In this document: positions 26,398 through 34,257 of the stretch, piece by piece
Layout of the letters: every line of letters starts with the position of its first letter
Numbering within the stretch: the first letter of the stretch is position 1
Assembly: GCF_004016525.1 (NCBI RefSeq)
Contig: NZ_SACJ01000004.1
Coordinates: 124,001 to 188,000 of the forward strand
DNA: 64,000 bases
Source: Flavobacterium sufflavum
Lineage (GTDB): Bacteria > Bacteroidota > Bacteroidia > Flavobacteriales > Flavobacteriaceae
Direction: 5' to 3'
Notes under the pieces: generated by a model
The model's input: only the letters and a program-made list of their open reading frames with translations
What the model was told of the DNA's origin: nothing
Database searches by the model: none
Position numbers and translations under genes: made by a program

Positions 26398-27831
26398 TCA
26401 ATCAAATGTTCTCGGACTTAAAAAACTGGTTGCGGTGGTTTCAATTTTTTTATTGCCGTTGTACACTTCAATTTTTAATTTTGTTTTATCATTTTCCAAT
26501 AAATACTGATTGATTTCAACAAATAAGGTTCCGCTACTCATGCCTTGTTTGGGCACTTTTAAGATTTGGTTTCCAACCAATTTTAACGTCCCTTTTATAC
26601 CATCGAGTTTAAAATGAATCGCATTGAAATCGTCATTAGTCTTATTGATAATTTTATAGGTAAACACATTACTTATATTTTCTCCTTTATGCTGATACAA
26701 CTGCCCCGGTAATCTTAAAATAAGTGCTTCCACATCGGTACGCAAAAACAATAAACCAATTAGCATTCCTATCAAAATGATTAAAATAGCGCTGTAACCT
26801 TTCATTCTTGCGGTGAATTTGAAAGGGGCTTTTTTCTCTATTTCATCTTCAGAAGCATAGCGAATCAAGCCTTTCGGAAATCCGACACTTTCCATTATCG
26901 AATCGCATTCATCAATACAAGCCGTGCAATTCACGCATTCCAGTTGGGTTCCGTTACGAATGTCAATTCCCGTAGGACATACATTCACACATTGTCGGCA
27001 ATCAATACAATCGCCTTTTCCGCTTGAATCCCTGTCTACTTTTTTATTGAATTTAGCTCGTCCTGCTTCTTTTTCGCCACGAACAAAATCATAAGCCACA
27101 TTTATAGACTTATTATCTAAAAGAACGCCTTGCAACCTTCCGTAAGGACAGGCAATGATACAAACCTGCTCTCTAAACCAAACAAAAATAAAATAGAATA
27201 TCCCCGTAAAAATCAATAAGGAAATCAAGGTTTTTAAATGATTCAGCGGACTATCTTCAATCATTTCAATCAACGCATCACTTCCTATCAGATAAGCCAA
27301 AAACACATTGGCTATGCCAAAAGAAATAATCAAAAACAATGTCCATTTTAATCCTTTTTTCCTGATTTTTTCGCCATTCCATTCTTGTTTTGCTAGTCGA
27401 ATTTGGGCACCTCTGTCTCCTTCTATCCAATATTCGATTCTTCTGAAAACCATTTCCAGGAATATGGTTTGCGGACAAATCCAACCACAAAATATACGCC
27501 CAAATATTACCGTAAATAAGATTACAAACACCACCCCAATAAGCATAGAAAGCACAACGAGATAAAAATCCTGAGGCCAAAATGGAAAACCAAAAATATT
27601 AAAACGGCGTTCCAGGATGTTGAACATCATGAACTGATTGCCATTTACTTTTATAAACGGATTGGCAATTAGAATCAATAATAGAAAATAACTCAATCCT
27701 TTTCTATAACTGTAAAATTTGCCCGAAGGTTTTTTAGGATAAATAAATTTCCTTTTTCCTTCTTTGTCAATTGTTCCAATGGTATCCCGATAGCTATCGG
27801 GACTAAAAGCTTCGTTGGTTATTTTTGACAT
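26398..27831 (-). CDS. ccoG: Cytochrome c oxidase accessory protein CcoG
   Basis: A 477-residue inner-membrane iron-sulfur protein (FixG/RdxA) that acts as a cupric reductase in cbb3 oxidase assembly. There are four to five membrane helices, the polyferredoxin motifs CIDCRQCVNVCPTGID (about 260-275) and CVNCTACIDECD (about 284-295), and a C-terminal periplasmic Ig-like domain. Odd feature: the N-terminus contains an 18-bp perfect palindrome (27785-27802) encoding S-P-D-S-Y-R, which looks like an insertion of a dispersed repeat into the coding sequence between MSKITNEAF and DTIGTID. Confidence 0.95.
   Translation of the reverse strand: MSKITNEAFSPDSYRDTIGTIDKEGKRKFIYPKKPSGKFYSYRKGLSYFLLLILIANPFIKVNGNQFMMFNILERRFNIFGFPFWPQDFYLVVLSMLIGVVFVILFTVIFGRIFCGWICPQTIFLEMVFRRIEYWIEGDRGAQIRLAKQEWNGEKIRKKGLKWTLFLIISFGIANVFLAYLIGSDALIEMIEDSPLNHLKTLISLLIFTGIFYFIFVWFREQVCIIACPYGRLQGVLLDNKSINVAYDFVRGEKEAGRAKFNKKVDRDSSGKGDCIDCRQCVNVCPTGIDIRNGTQLECVNCTACIDECDSIMESVGFPKGLIRYASEDEIEKKAPFKFTARMKGYSAILIILIGMLIGLLFLRTDVEALILRLPGQLYQHKGENISNVFTYKIINKTNDDFNAIHFKLDGIKGTLKLVGNQILKVPKQGMSSGTLFVEINQYLLENDKTKLKIEVYNGNKKIETTATSFLSPRTFD
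27785..27802. repeat. Palindrome TCCCGATAGCTATCGGGA inside ccoG
   Basis: A perfect 18-bp palindrome inside the first 20 codons of ccoG, kept in frame. It shares its TCCCGAT/ATCGGGA arms with 5692-5711. Confidence 0.7.
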
Positions 27832-27869
27832 TTTGTTTGGTGTTTATAATTTTAAACTGTCTCAAATTA

Positions 27870-27976
27870 TTTTGCCACAGATTACACAGATTAGTACAGA
27901 TTATTTTTCTACACCACAAATTATTAAGAATCAACAATAAATAAAATCTGTGAAAATTCTTTTAATCCGTGGCAAA
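27870..27976. repeat. Long imperfect inverted repeat of the 'CCACAGATTACACAGATT' family
   Basis: Left end TTTTGCCACAGATTACACAG (27870-27889) faces TTAATCCGTGGCAAAA (27961-27976), with AATCTGTG facing CACAGATT internally. It fills the whole gap between ccoP and ccoG. I recall very similar 'gccacagattacacagatt' units in many flavobacterial genomes. Confidence 0.7.
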
Positions 27977-27982
27977 AAACAT

Positions 27983-28885
27983 TTATTTCACTTCAGCAAC
28001 TGGAACATCTTCTACCCAAATTTCACCGTCGGGTGCTTTTGGATCTTTCGGGTTACTACCTCTAAGAGAGAGTACATAACTCGCCACTTTTTGAATATCT
28101 CTAGGTTTCATTCCATTAGTTTTCCAGGAAACCATCCCTTTTCCATCACGACCTCCATTAGTAATGGTATGAAAGACATTTTTAATTCCACCACCAAGAA
28201 TCCAGTGATCGTCTGTCAGGTTGGGTCCAATTTGTCCACCTGCATCGGCTCTGTGACAAGCAGCACAATTAGTCGTGAAAATTTCTTTCCCAATAGCTAA
28301 ATCAGCAGCTTCAGTAAGCTGTGTTACCGTTTTTTCATCCATTAAATCAGGGGCATTTTTCATGTATTCGGCCACTTCTACTTTGGCTTGAGCCAATTCT
28401 TTTTTCAATTCCATTTCCTGATTATCAGCACCCAGAATTTCAAAACGCACTAGATATATCCCGGCAAATAAAATACAAGCGTAAAAAGAATACACCCACC
28501 AAGGCGGCAAATTATTGTCTAATTCTTTGATGCCATCATAATCGTGGTTTAACAATAAACTAGCCTCATTTTCAATTGGCACTGTTCGGGTTAACTTGCT
28601 CATCAAATTTTTAAACCATTCTGACTCTTTAAATTTCAAATTTTCTTCGGCAGCTAATTTTGCTTTTTCTTCCTCTGGTAATATTTGGTAAACAATAGCA
28701 TCTACGGCGCTTACAATCATTTCTACTGCAATTATTAGCAATAAAATCACCAATAAAATAAGATCCACCATAGGATATTTTATAAATGCAGCCCGATCAC
28801 CTGAGTCAATAAAATATTCCATTGCACCAAAAATGATGAAGAAAATCACGGGCACTCTAACATATACTGGAATTAGTTTTTTCAT
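27983..28885 (-). CDS. ccoP: cbb3 oxidase diheme-type subunit CcoP, single-heme form
   Basis: A 300-residue subunit of the cbb3 terminal oxidase. The N-terminal part has membrane helices (about 9-25, 37-60) and the CcoP N-terminal motif LDNNLPPWWVYSFY (about 122-135) with a further helix. The cytochrome c domain has one CxxCH, at C207-x2-C210-H211, with a Met in GKGMVSW as the likely axial ligand. Classical proteobacterial CcoP carries two CxxCH hemes; only one is present here. It lies between ccoQ and ccoG in the operon. Confidence 0.93.
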   Translation of the reverse strand: MKKLIPVYVRVPVIFFIIFGAMEYFIDSGDRAAFIKYPMVDLILLVILLLIIAVEMIVSAVDAIVYQILPEEEKAKLAAEENLKFKESEWFKNLMSKLTRTVPIENEASLLLNHDYDGIKELDNNLPPWWVYSFYACILFAGIYLVRFEILGADNQEMELKKELAQAKVEVAEYMKNAPDLMDEKTVTQLTEAADLAIGKEIFTTNCAACHRADAGGQIGPNLTDDHWILGGGIKNVFHTITNGGRDGKGMVSWKTNGMKPRDIQKVASYVLSLRGSNPKDPKAPDGEIWVEDVPVAEVK

Positions 28886-28913
28886 TTTAATTATTTTGAA
28901 ATTATACTATAAA

Positions 28914-29081
28914 CTATCTTTCAAAGGGAATCTGGCTCAACTCCTTAATTTTTTCTTTTTTATAGGAGAAAACCCAAAAAGCTAATCCTACAAAGAAGAA
29001 AAAGAAAATCAATAACGATAGTATCGGATATATCGCTACTCCCGCGATAGTTTCCATATTGTGTTTTATTTGTTCAAACAT
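28914..29081 (-). CDS. ccoQ: cbb3 oxidase small subunit CcoQ
   Basis: A 55-residue protein too short for usual ORF lists. It starts MFEQIKHNMETIAGVAIYP, has a single very hydrophobic helix (about 18-40, with five Phe in a row) and a charged cytoplasmic tail (YKKEKIKELSQIPFER). Size, topology and the position between ccoNO and ccoP identify it as CcoQ/FixQ, which stabilises the oxidase. The start is ATG at 29081; the stop TAG is at 28914-28916. Confidence 0.88.
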   Translation of the reverse strand: MFEQIKHNMETIAGVAIYPILSLLIFFFFFVGLAFWVFSYKKEKIKELSQIPFER

Positions 29082-29091
29082 ATTTTTTCAT

Positions 29092-29165
29092 TTTAAGGTT
29101 CTAAGATGCTGAGTGACTAAGTTCCTAAGTTTTTAGCTTACTTAGCTACTTAGAAACTCAGTACC
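29092..29165. repeat. 'CTAAGTTCCTAAG / CTTACTTAG' repeat element
   Basis: Between ccoNO and ccoQ, GGTTCTAAGATGCTGAGTG and CTAAGTTCCTAAG face CTTACTTAGCTACTTAG and ACTCAGTACCTC in loose inverted repeats. It fills most of the gap and looks like another dispersed flavobacterial element. Confidence 0.5.
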
Positions 29166-29172
29166 TCAAAAA

Positions 29173-31350
29173 CTATTCTTTCACTTTAATATCGGTTCCT
29201 AATCTTTGGATGTAAGCAATTAAGGCAACAATTTCCCTATTCTGCATTGGAACAAATTTTTCACCTCTGGCTACTGCTTTCTTTTTACTGTCTTCATAAC
29301 TTTTTACAAAATCAGGATCGGCATGCAGACTGTTTTCAATTTCCTGAGATTGCTCTTTAATTGCTTTTTGAGCATTGGCAATATCAGTATCGCTATAAGG
29401 AACGCCAAGTGTTCTCATTGTTTCCATCTTGCCTTCGATATCAGAAACATCCATTTCTTTATTGTCAAATAACCATTTGTATCCTGGCATAATAGAACCC
29501 GCAGAAGTACTTTGTGGAGACCACAAGTGATTAAAATGCCAGTTGTCATTGTATTTTCCACCTACTCTTAACAAATCAGGTCCTGTACGTTTAGATCCCC
29601 AAAGGAATGGATGATCGTATACAAATTCCCCTGCTTTAGATTGTGGTCCGTAACGTTCTACCTCACTTCTAAACGGACGCACCATTTGAGAATGACAGCC
29701 CACACAGCCTTCTCGGATATACAAATCACGCCCTTCCAATTCTAATGGAGTATATGGTTTTACACTTGTAATAGTTGGGATATTTGATTTTACCATAATC
29801 GTAGGAACGATTTGGATAATCCCTCCAATCAAAATAGCTACAGTAGCCAGAATAGTCAACTGAATTGGTTTTCTTTCTAACCAAGGGTGGAATTTTTCTC
29901 CCTGTACTCTTCTGCTGCTGATTTTTTGCAATTCAGGAGCTTCAGCTAATTCGTCTTCAATTACATCGTTTGCTTTTACCGTTTTATAAATATTATAAAC
30001 TAACACAAACATCCCTGTAATGTATAAAGTCCCTCCTACGGCACGCATCCAATACATTGGAATAATCTGAGTTACCGTTTCCAAAAAGTTTCCATAAGTC
30101 AAAGTTCCATCAGGATTAAATTGTTTCCACATAGAGGCTTGTAGAAAACCGGCAACATACATTGGTAAAGTATAAAGGATGATTCCTAAAGTCCCTATCC
30201 AAAAGTGAACATTGGCTAATTTAAGAGAGTACAAAGGCCCTTTTGACATTCTTGGAACTAACCAATAAATAACACCAAAAGCCATAAATCCGTTCCAGGC
30301 CAAAGCCCCTACGTGTACGTGAGCAATAATCCAATCGGTGAAATGCGCAATAGCATTTACATTTTTAAGTGATAACATTGGCCCTTCAAAAGTTGCCATT
30401 CCATAACCTGTAATAGCCACTACAAAGAATTTCAAAACGGGTTCGGTACGCACTTTGTCCCAGGCTCCACGCAAAGTCAACAATCCGTTTATCATTCCTC
30501 CCCAAGACGGCGCAATCAACATTACTGAGAAAACAACTCCTAAATTCTGTGCCCAGGTAGGTAAAGCAGAATACAATAAATGGTGAGGTCCAGCCCAGAT
30601 ATATAAAAAAATTAATGACCAAAAGTGAACAATAGACAATCTGTAAGAATAAACCGGACGATTAGCCGCTTTAGGAATATAATAATACATCAATCCTAAG
30701 AAAGGCGTAGTCAGGAAAAAAGCCACCGCATTGTGACCATACCACCATTGCACCAAAGCATCCTGAACTCCTGCGTAAACAGAGTAACTTTTTAAAGCCG
30801 AAACCGGTAAAGCCAAACTATTAAAGATATGCAACACCGCTACCGTAACAAAAGTGGCCAGGTAAAACCAAATGGCAACATACAAATGACGCTCTCTTCT
30901 TTTTAAAATAGTCCCAATCATATTGATACCAAAAACTACCCAAATCAAAGCAATAGCAATATCTATAGGCCATTCTAATTCGGCATATTCTTTAGAGGTA
31001 CTGTATCCTAAAGGCAAAGAAATTGCCGCCGCAACAATAATCAATTGCCATCCCCAAAAATTAAGATTACTCAAAAAATCACTGTACATCCTTGCTTTTA
31101 ACAATCGTTGCAAAGAATAATAAATCCCCGCAAACATGGCATTACCAACAAAAGCAAAAATAACAGCATTGGTATGCAAAGGTCTTAATCGACCAAAACT
31201 CAACCAGGAAACCCCATCAGTCAGGTTAGGGAATAAAAATAAGATTGCCAATAAAAGCCCGACCGCCATGCCGACTACCCCAAAAACAATGGTAGCATAA
31301 ATAAACTTCTTAACAATTTTGTTGTCGTAATAAAACTGCTGCATTTCCAT
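29173..31350 (-). CDS. ccoNO: Fused cbb3 oxidase subunits I and II (CcoN-CcoO)
   Basis: A 725-residue fusion. Residues about 1-470 are the heme-copper oxidase core CcoN, with 12 or more membrane helices and the histidine ligands of the low-spin heme and binuclear centre (for example WYGHNAVAFFL and AHVHVGALAWNG). After a linker with a further membrane helix, residues about 530-725 are CcoO, with one heme c site CVGCH (549-553), the conserved SQMVRPF and a distal Met (GSIMPGYKWLF). The fusion is typical of Bacteroidota. It reduces O2 to water with high affinity and pumps protons. First large gene after ccoS. Confidence 0.97.
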   Translation of the reverse strand: MEMQQFYYDNKIVKKFIYATIVFGVVGMAVGLLLAILFLFPNLTDGVSWLSFGRLRPLHTNAVIFAFVGNAMFAGIYYSLQRLLKARMYSDFLSNLNFWGWQLIIVAAAISLPLGYSTSKEYAELEWPIDIAIALIWVVFGINMIGTILKRRERHLYVAIWFYLATFVTVAVLHIFNSLALPVSALKSYSVYAGVQDALVQWWYGHNAVAFFLTTPFLGLMYYYIPKAANRPVYSYRLSIVHFWSLIFLYIWAGPHHLLYSALPTWAQNLGVVFSVMLIAPSWGGMINGLLTLRGAWDKVRTEPVLKFFVVAITGYGMATFEGPMLSLKNVNAIAHFTDWIIAHVHVGALAWNGFMAFGVIYWLVPRMSKGPLYSLKLANVHFWIGTLGIILYTLPMYVAGFLQASMWKQFNPDGTLTYGNFLETVTQIIPMYWMRAVGGTLYITGMFVLVYNIYKTVKANDVIEDELAEAPELQKISSRRVQGEKFHPWLERKPIQLTILATVAILIGGIIQIVPTIMVKSNIPTITSVKPYTPLELEGRDLYIREGCVGCHSQMVRPFRSEVERYGPQSKAGEFVYDHPFLWGSKRTGPDLLRVGGKYNDNWHFNHLWSPQSTSAGSIMPGYKWLFDNKEMDVSDIEGKMETMRTLGVPYSDTDIANAQKAIKEQSQEIENSLHADPDFVKSYEDSKKKAVARGEKFVPMQNREIVALIAYIQRLGTDIKVKE

Positions 31351-31383
31351 ATATTAAAATTAAAATGATTTAAAAATTATTGC

Positions 31384-31446
31384 TTCTGTCCCTTTTTAGA
31401 CTTCTGCATTCTGTTCTTTGCCTTCTGAATTCTGAGTTCTGTTTTT
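31384..31446. repeat. 'CAGAATTCAGAAGGCAAAG' repeat tract overlapping the ccoS 3' end
   Basis: On the minus strand the tract reads AACTCAGAATTCAGAAGG then CAAAGAACAGAATGCAGAAG, an imperfect A-C-A-G-A-A word repeat. It encodes the last 14-16 residues of CcoS. A close relative follows the FGGY kinase stop codon (47766-47796). Confidence 0.6.
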
Positions 31447-31590
31447 CGAAATTTCATCGTCAAAAAGCATTCTGACCGAAGGAGTATAATCGTCGTCATA
31501 CTGCCCACTTTTTACCGCAATAACAAAAGCGACAAAAAAGCCCACGGCAACGAATATGCTAATGGTGATTAATAAATAGATGACACTCAT
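31396..31590 (-). CDS. ccoS: cbb3 oxidase maturation protein CcoS
   Basis: A 64-residue protein with one N-terminal membrane helix (about 3-26) followed by the conserved SGQYDDDYTPSVRMLFDDE segment, diagnostic of CcoS/FixS, which is needed for cofactor insertion into cbb3 oxidase. The last 16 residues (KNRTQNSEGKEQNAEV) are encoded by an imperfect repeat tract also found outside genes, so the natural protein probably ended near residue 48. It is the promoter-proximal gene of the operon, 45 bp ahead of ccoNO, with an FNR-like promoter upstream. Confidence 0.92.
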   Translation of the reverse strand: MSVIYLLITISIFVAVGFFVAFVIAVKSGQYDDDYTPSVRMLFDDEISKNRTQNSEGKEQNAEV

Positions 31591-31609
31591 ACCTTAAAAA
31601 TTTATACCC

Positions 31610-31653
31610 CAAAATTAGACTCCCTGTTTCGGGCATACTATGACATTTATCAT
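31610..31653 (-). promoter_or_regulatory. FNR-like activated promoter of the ccoS-ccoNOQP-ccoGH operon
   Basis: Palindrome ATGAC-ATTT-ATCAT (31640-31653, one mismatch) and -7 element TAATTTTG on the minus strand (31617 to 31610). Centre-to-(-7) distance is 29.5 nt, identical to hemN. The leader to the ccoS ATG is about 15 nt. Confidence 0.75.
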
Positions 31654-31705
31654 GCTTTGAATTTTAATACCGTGTTATTTCAAAATAGACCACCCCGCCC
31701 GCTGG

Positions 31706-31724
31706 ATCCCCCTCCAAAGGAGGG
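31706..31724. repeat. CCCTCC-AAA-GGAGGG hairpin
   Basis: A perfect 6-bp GC-rich hairpin in an otherwise A/T-rich gap between ccoI and ccoS (31710-31715 with 31719-31724), preceded by GATCCCC. Probably a small dispersed repeat; no T-run, so not a standard terminator. Confidence 0.4.
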
Positions 31725-31741
31725 AAAGTCGTATAATTACC

Positions 31742-31790
31742 CTACTCCCAACTTCCCTCTTCTAACTCCTAACTTCTAACTTCCTCGCAT
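31742..31790. repeat. 'AAGTTAGAAGTTAGGAG' tract overlapping the ccoI 3' end
   Basis: On the minus strand the sequence AAGTTAGAAGTTAGGAGTTAG encodes the last residues and stop of CcoI (K-L-E-V-R-S-stop), then continues past the stop as AAGAGGGAAGTTGGGAGTAGG. The same word occurs at 22665-22696. Confidence 0.55.
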
Positions 31791-34161
31791 AATAATTACT
31801 CATCACCGTTACAAAACTCACAATGGTAACAGTGCTTAAAGGCATGATAATAGCCGCAATTAAGGGTTGCAAATTGCCTGTAATTGCAAAAGTTAGCCCC
31901 ACCACATTATAGAGTAAGGACAAGCCAAAACTCATCTTTATCACTAACATAGCTTTCTTGGAAAGTTTCAGGAAATAATGCAGTTTTTGAAACTGAGTCG
32001 CCTCTAAAATAGCATCGCAGGCAGGTGAAAAAACATTCACATTTTCAGAAATCGAAATCCCTACATTGCTCTGAGCCAAAGCTCCGGCATCATTCAGTCC
32101 ATCACCTACCATCATCACATTTTTTCCTGAATCCTGTAATTGCTTGATAAATTCCAGTTTCTGTTCCGGTTTTTGATTAAAAACAAGCTCAGTGCTTTTA
32201 GGCAAAAGTTGTTCTAAAGCGGCTTTTTCTCCCGCATTATCACCTGACAAGACTTTTATTTGATAATGGCTATCCAAACTTTTAAAAAGTTCCTCTAATC
32301 CTTCACGATATTGATTTTTGAAAACATATTTTCCATAATATTCATCGTTCATCTGAATGTGAACCGAAGTTTGCAACGCCGTATTTTCCTCTGTTTTCCC
32401 CGTAAACGCAGCCGAACCAATCCTGACAAAACTCTCTACCACTTTGGACTGAATTCCTTTTCCGGTAATTTCTTCAAAATCACTGATGTTTACTCTTCCC
32501 ATATCGGGTAAAAAGTCATATAGCATCCGGCTTAAAGGATGATTAGACCCACGAAGCACTGATTTTATCCGAATCAAATTTGTCTCAGACAGCGGCTTTC
32601 CTTCATACGAAATATTCGATTTTTTATTGGTAGTTATCGTTCCGGTTTTATCAAAAACAATCGTATCCACTTTTGCCAATTGTTCGATTACCAAAGCATT
32701 TTTGAGATAAAACTTTTGCTTGCCTACAATTCGCAATACATTCCCTAAAGTAAAAGGCGCTGTCAAAGCCAAAGCGCAGGGACAAGCCACGATTAATACC
32801 GCAGTGAAGACATTAAAAGCCGTATTGACATCTTTAAAAATCCAATAGCCAAATCCCGCAAAAGCAATTAACAATAATATAGGTGTGAAATAACGGGAAA
32901 TACTGTCGGTAATGCTTTTGTGTTTTTGCTCCACATTTTTCTGAAACACATCATTACTCCACAATTGGGTCAAATAACTTTGGGAAACCGAAAACAGCAC
33001 TTCCATTTCGATTACTTTACCAATTTGTTTTCCTCCGGCAAAAACTTTATCGCCTGAATTCTTGTTTATCGGAATAAATTCACCCGTTACAAAACTGTAA
33101 TCAATTGCTGCGGTTTCGCTTATCAAAATTCCGTCAACCGGAATCAACTCCTGGTTTCTTATGAGTAATCGGTCGCCTTTTTTAATATCATAAACAGCCA
33201 CACTTTCTTCGGAAGCATCGGTGTTTATTCGGGTAACAGCAACCGGAAAATAGGATTTAAAATCTCTTTCGAAACTCAGAAAACTATAGGTTTTTATTTG
33301 AAACATTTTGCCCAAAAGCATAAAGAAAACCAAACCTGTCAGGCTGTCAAAAAAACCCGAACCGTAATCCATAACGATATCTACGGTGCTTCGAATAAAA
33401 AAGATGATAATTCCCAAAGCAATAGGAATATCAATATTGAGCATTCTGGATTTAATACTTTTATAAGCCGAAACATAATAGCCACTTGCCGAATACAAAA
33501 AGGATGGCAATGACAGCGCAAAAATTAACCACCTGAAAAACGGTTTGTAATTGTCCAGCCAAAATTCCTTAACCTCAAAATATTCCGGAAAAGAAAGCAG
33601 CATAATATTCCCAAAACAAAAGAAAGCAACCCCTAATTTATAGGTTAAACTTCTGTCAACGTTTTGCGTTCCTGATTCGTAATTTTCTAAACTGATATAC
33701 GGTTCATAGCCAATAGAACTCAGCAAATACGCAATTTTACTAAGGGAAACTATTTGCGGATTATAATTAATCCGTACTTTTTTATCAGGGAAATTAACCT
33801 GAGAAACATTTATTCCTTCCTGAAGACGCTGTAAATTTTCCAGAATCCAAATACAAGAGCTACAATGTATATGAGGAATGCTAAGTGAAACAATAGCAGT
33901 GGTTTCCTCCTGAAATTCCAATAATTTTGAAACGATGCTTTCGTTTTCTAAAAAATCATATTTACCTTTTATATCCTGCGGAGTTGCTCCAGGTGATTTT
34001 TCGAAATCATAATAAGAAGTCAAATCATTGAGACTAAAAATTTCGTAAACCGTTTTACAACCGGCGCAACAAAATGTTTTTTCGTCAAAAATAATTTCAG
34101 CTTCCGCTACAATATCTAAACCACAATGGAAACAGTTTTGTGTGTCCATAACTTTGCTCAT
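31762..34161 (-). CDS. ccoI: Copper-translocating P1B-type ATPase CcoI (FixI)
   Basis: A 799-residue inner-membrane copper exporter that delivers Cu to cbb3 oxidase. Order of parts: an N-terminal Cys-rich region (CFHCG at about 10-14, CCAGC at about 31-35), an HMA-like domain with HIHCSSC (about 97-103), membrane helices, the A-domain (TGEF), the CPC ion motif (ACPCALALTAP), the phosphorylation site DKTGT, and GDGLNDAGAL in the P-domain. The last residues (KLEVRS) are encoded by a repeat tract. Divergent from a Crp/Fnr gene, with an FNR-like palindrome in between. Confidence 0.95.
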   Translation of the reverse strand: MSKVMDTQNCFHCGLDIVAEAEIIFDEKTFCCAGCKTVYEIFSLNDLTSYYDFEKSPGATPQDIKGKYDFLENESIVSKLLEFQEETTAIVSLSIPHIHCSSCIWILENLQRLQEGINVSQVNFPDKKVRINYNPQIVSLSKIAYLLSSIGYEPYISLENYESGTQNVDRSLTYKLGVAFFCFGNIMLLSFPEYFEVKEFWLDNYKPFFRWLIFALSLPSFLYSASGYYVSAYKSIKSRMLNIDIPIALGIIIFFIRSTVDIVMDYGSGFFDSLTGLVFFMLLGKMFQIKTYSFLSFERDFKSYFPVAVTRINTDASEESVAVYDIKKGDRLLIRNQELIPVDGILISETAAIDYSFVTGEFIPINKNSGDKVFAGGKQIGKVIEMEVLFSVSQSYLTQLWSNDVFQKNVEQKHKSITDSISRYFTPILLLIAFAGFGYWIFKDVNTAFNVFTAVLIVACPCALALTAPFTLGNVLRIVGKQKFYLKNALVIEQLAKVDTIVFDKTGTITTNKKSNISYEGKPLSETNLIRIKSVLRGSNHPLSRMLYDFLPDMGRVNISDFEEITGKGIQSKVVESFVRIGSAAFTGKTEENTALQTSVHIQMNDEYYGKYVFKNQYREGLEELFKSLDSHYQIKVLSGDNAGEKAALEQLLPKSTELVFNQKPEQKLEFIKQLQDSGKNVMMVGDGLNDAGALAQSNVGISISENVNVFSPACDAILEATQFQKLHYFLKLSKKAMLVIKMSFGLSLLYNVVGLTFAITGNLQPLIAAIIMPLSTVTIVSFVTVMSNYYARKLEVRS

Positions 34162-34172
34162 TTTACCTGATA

Positions 34173-34216
34173 CAAAGCTCTTGAATGAATATTGAGTAAA
34201 ATATGATATATATCAT
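34173..34216 (-). promoter_or_regulatory. FNR-like site in the ccoI / Crp-Fnr divergent region
   Basis: Perfect palindrome ATGAT-ATAT-ATCAT (34203-34216). On the minus strand GAGCTTTG (34180 to 34173; one base off TAnnTTTG) starts 29.5 nt from the centre, the same geometry as hemN and ccoS. Toward the regulator gene, a TAATTTTA (34226-34233) lies only 16.5 nt from the centre, so the site could repress or modulate that promoter instead. Confidence 0.7.
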
Positions 34217-34257
34217 AGAAATGATTAATTTTACAATACAATTAAACCTTTTCTAAA

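Noticed and set aside
34226..34233. TAATTTTA as a -7 element of the Crp/Fnr gene activated from the same palindrome
   Set aside because: It lies only 16.5 nt from the palindrome centre, too close for the activating geometry seen at the other sites; repression remains possible.
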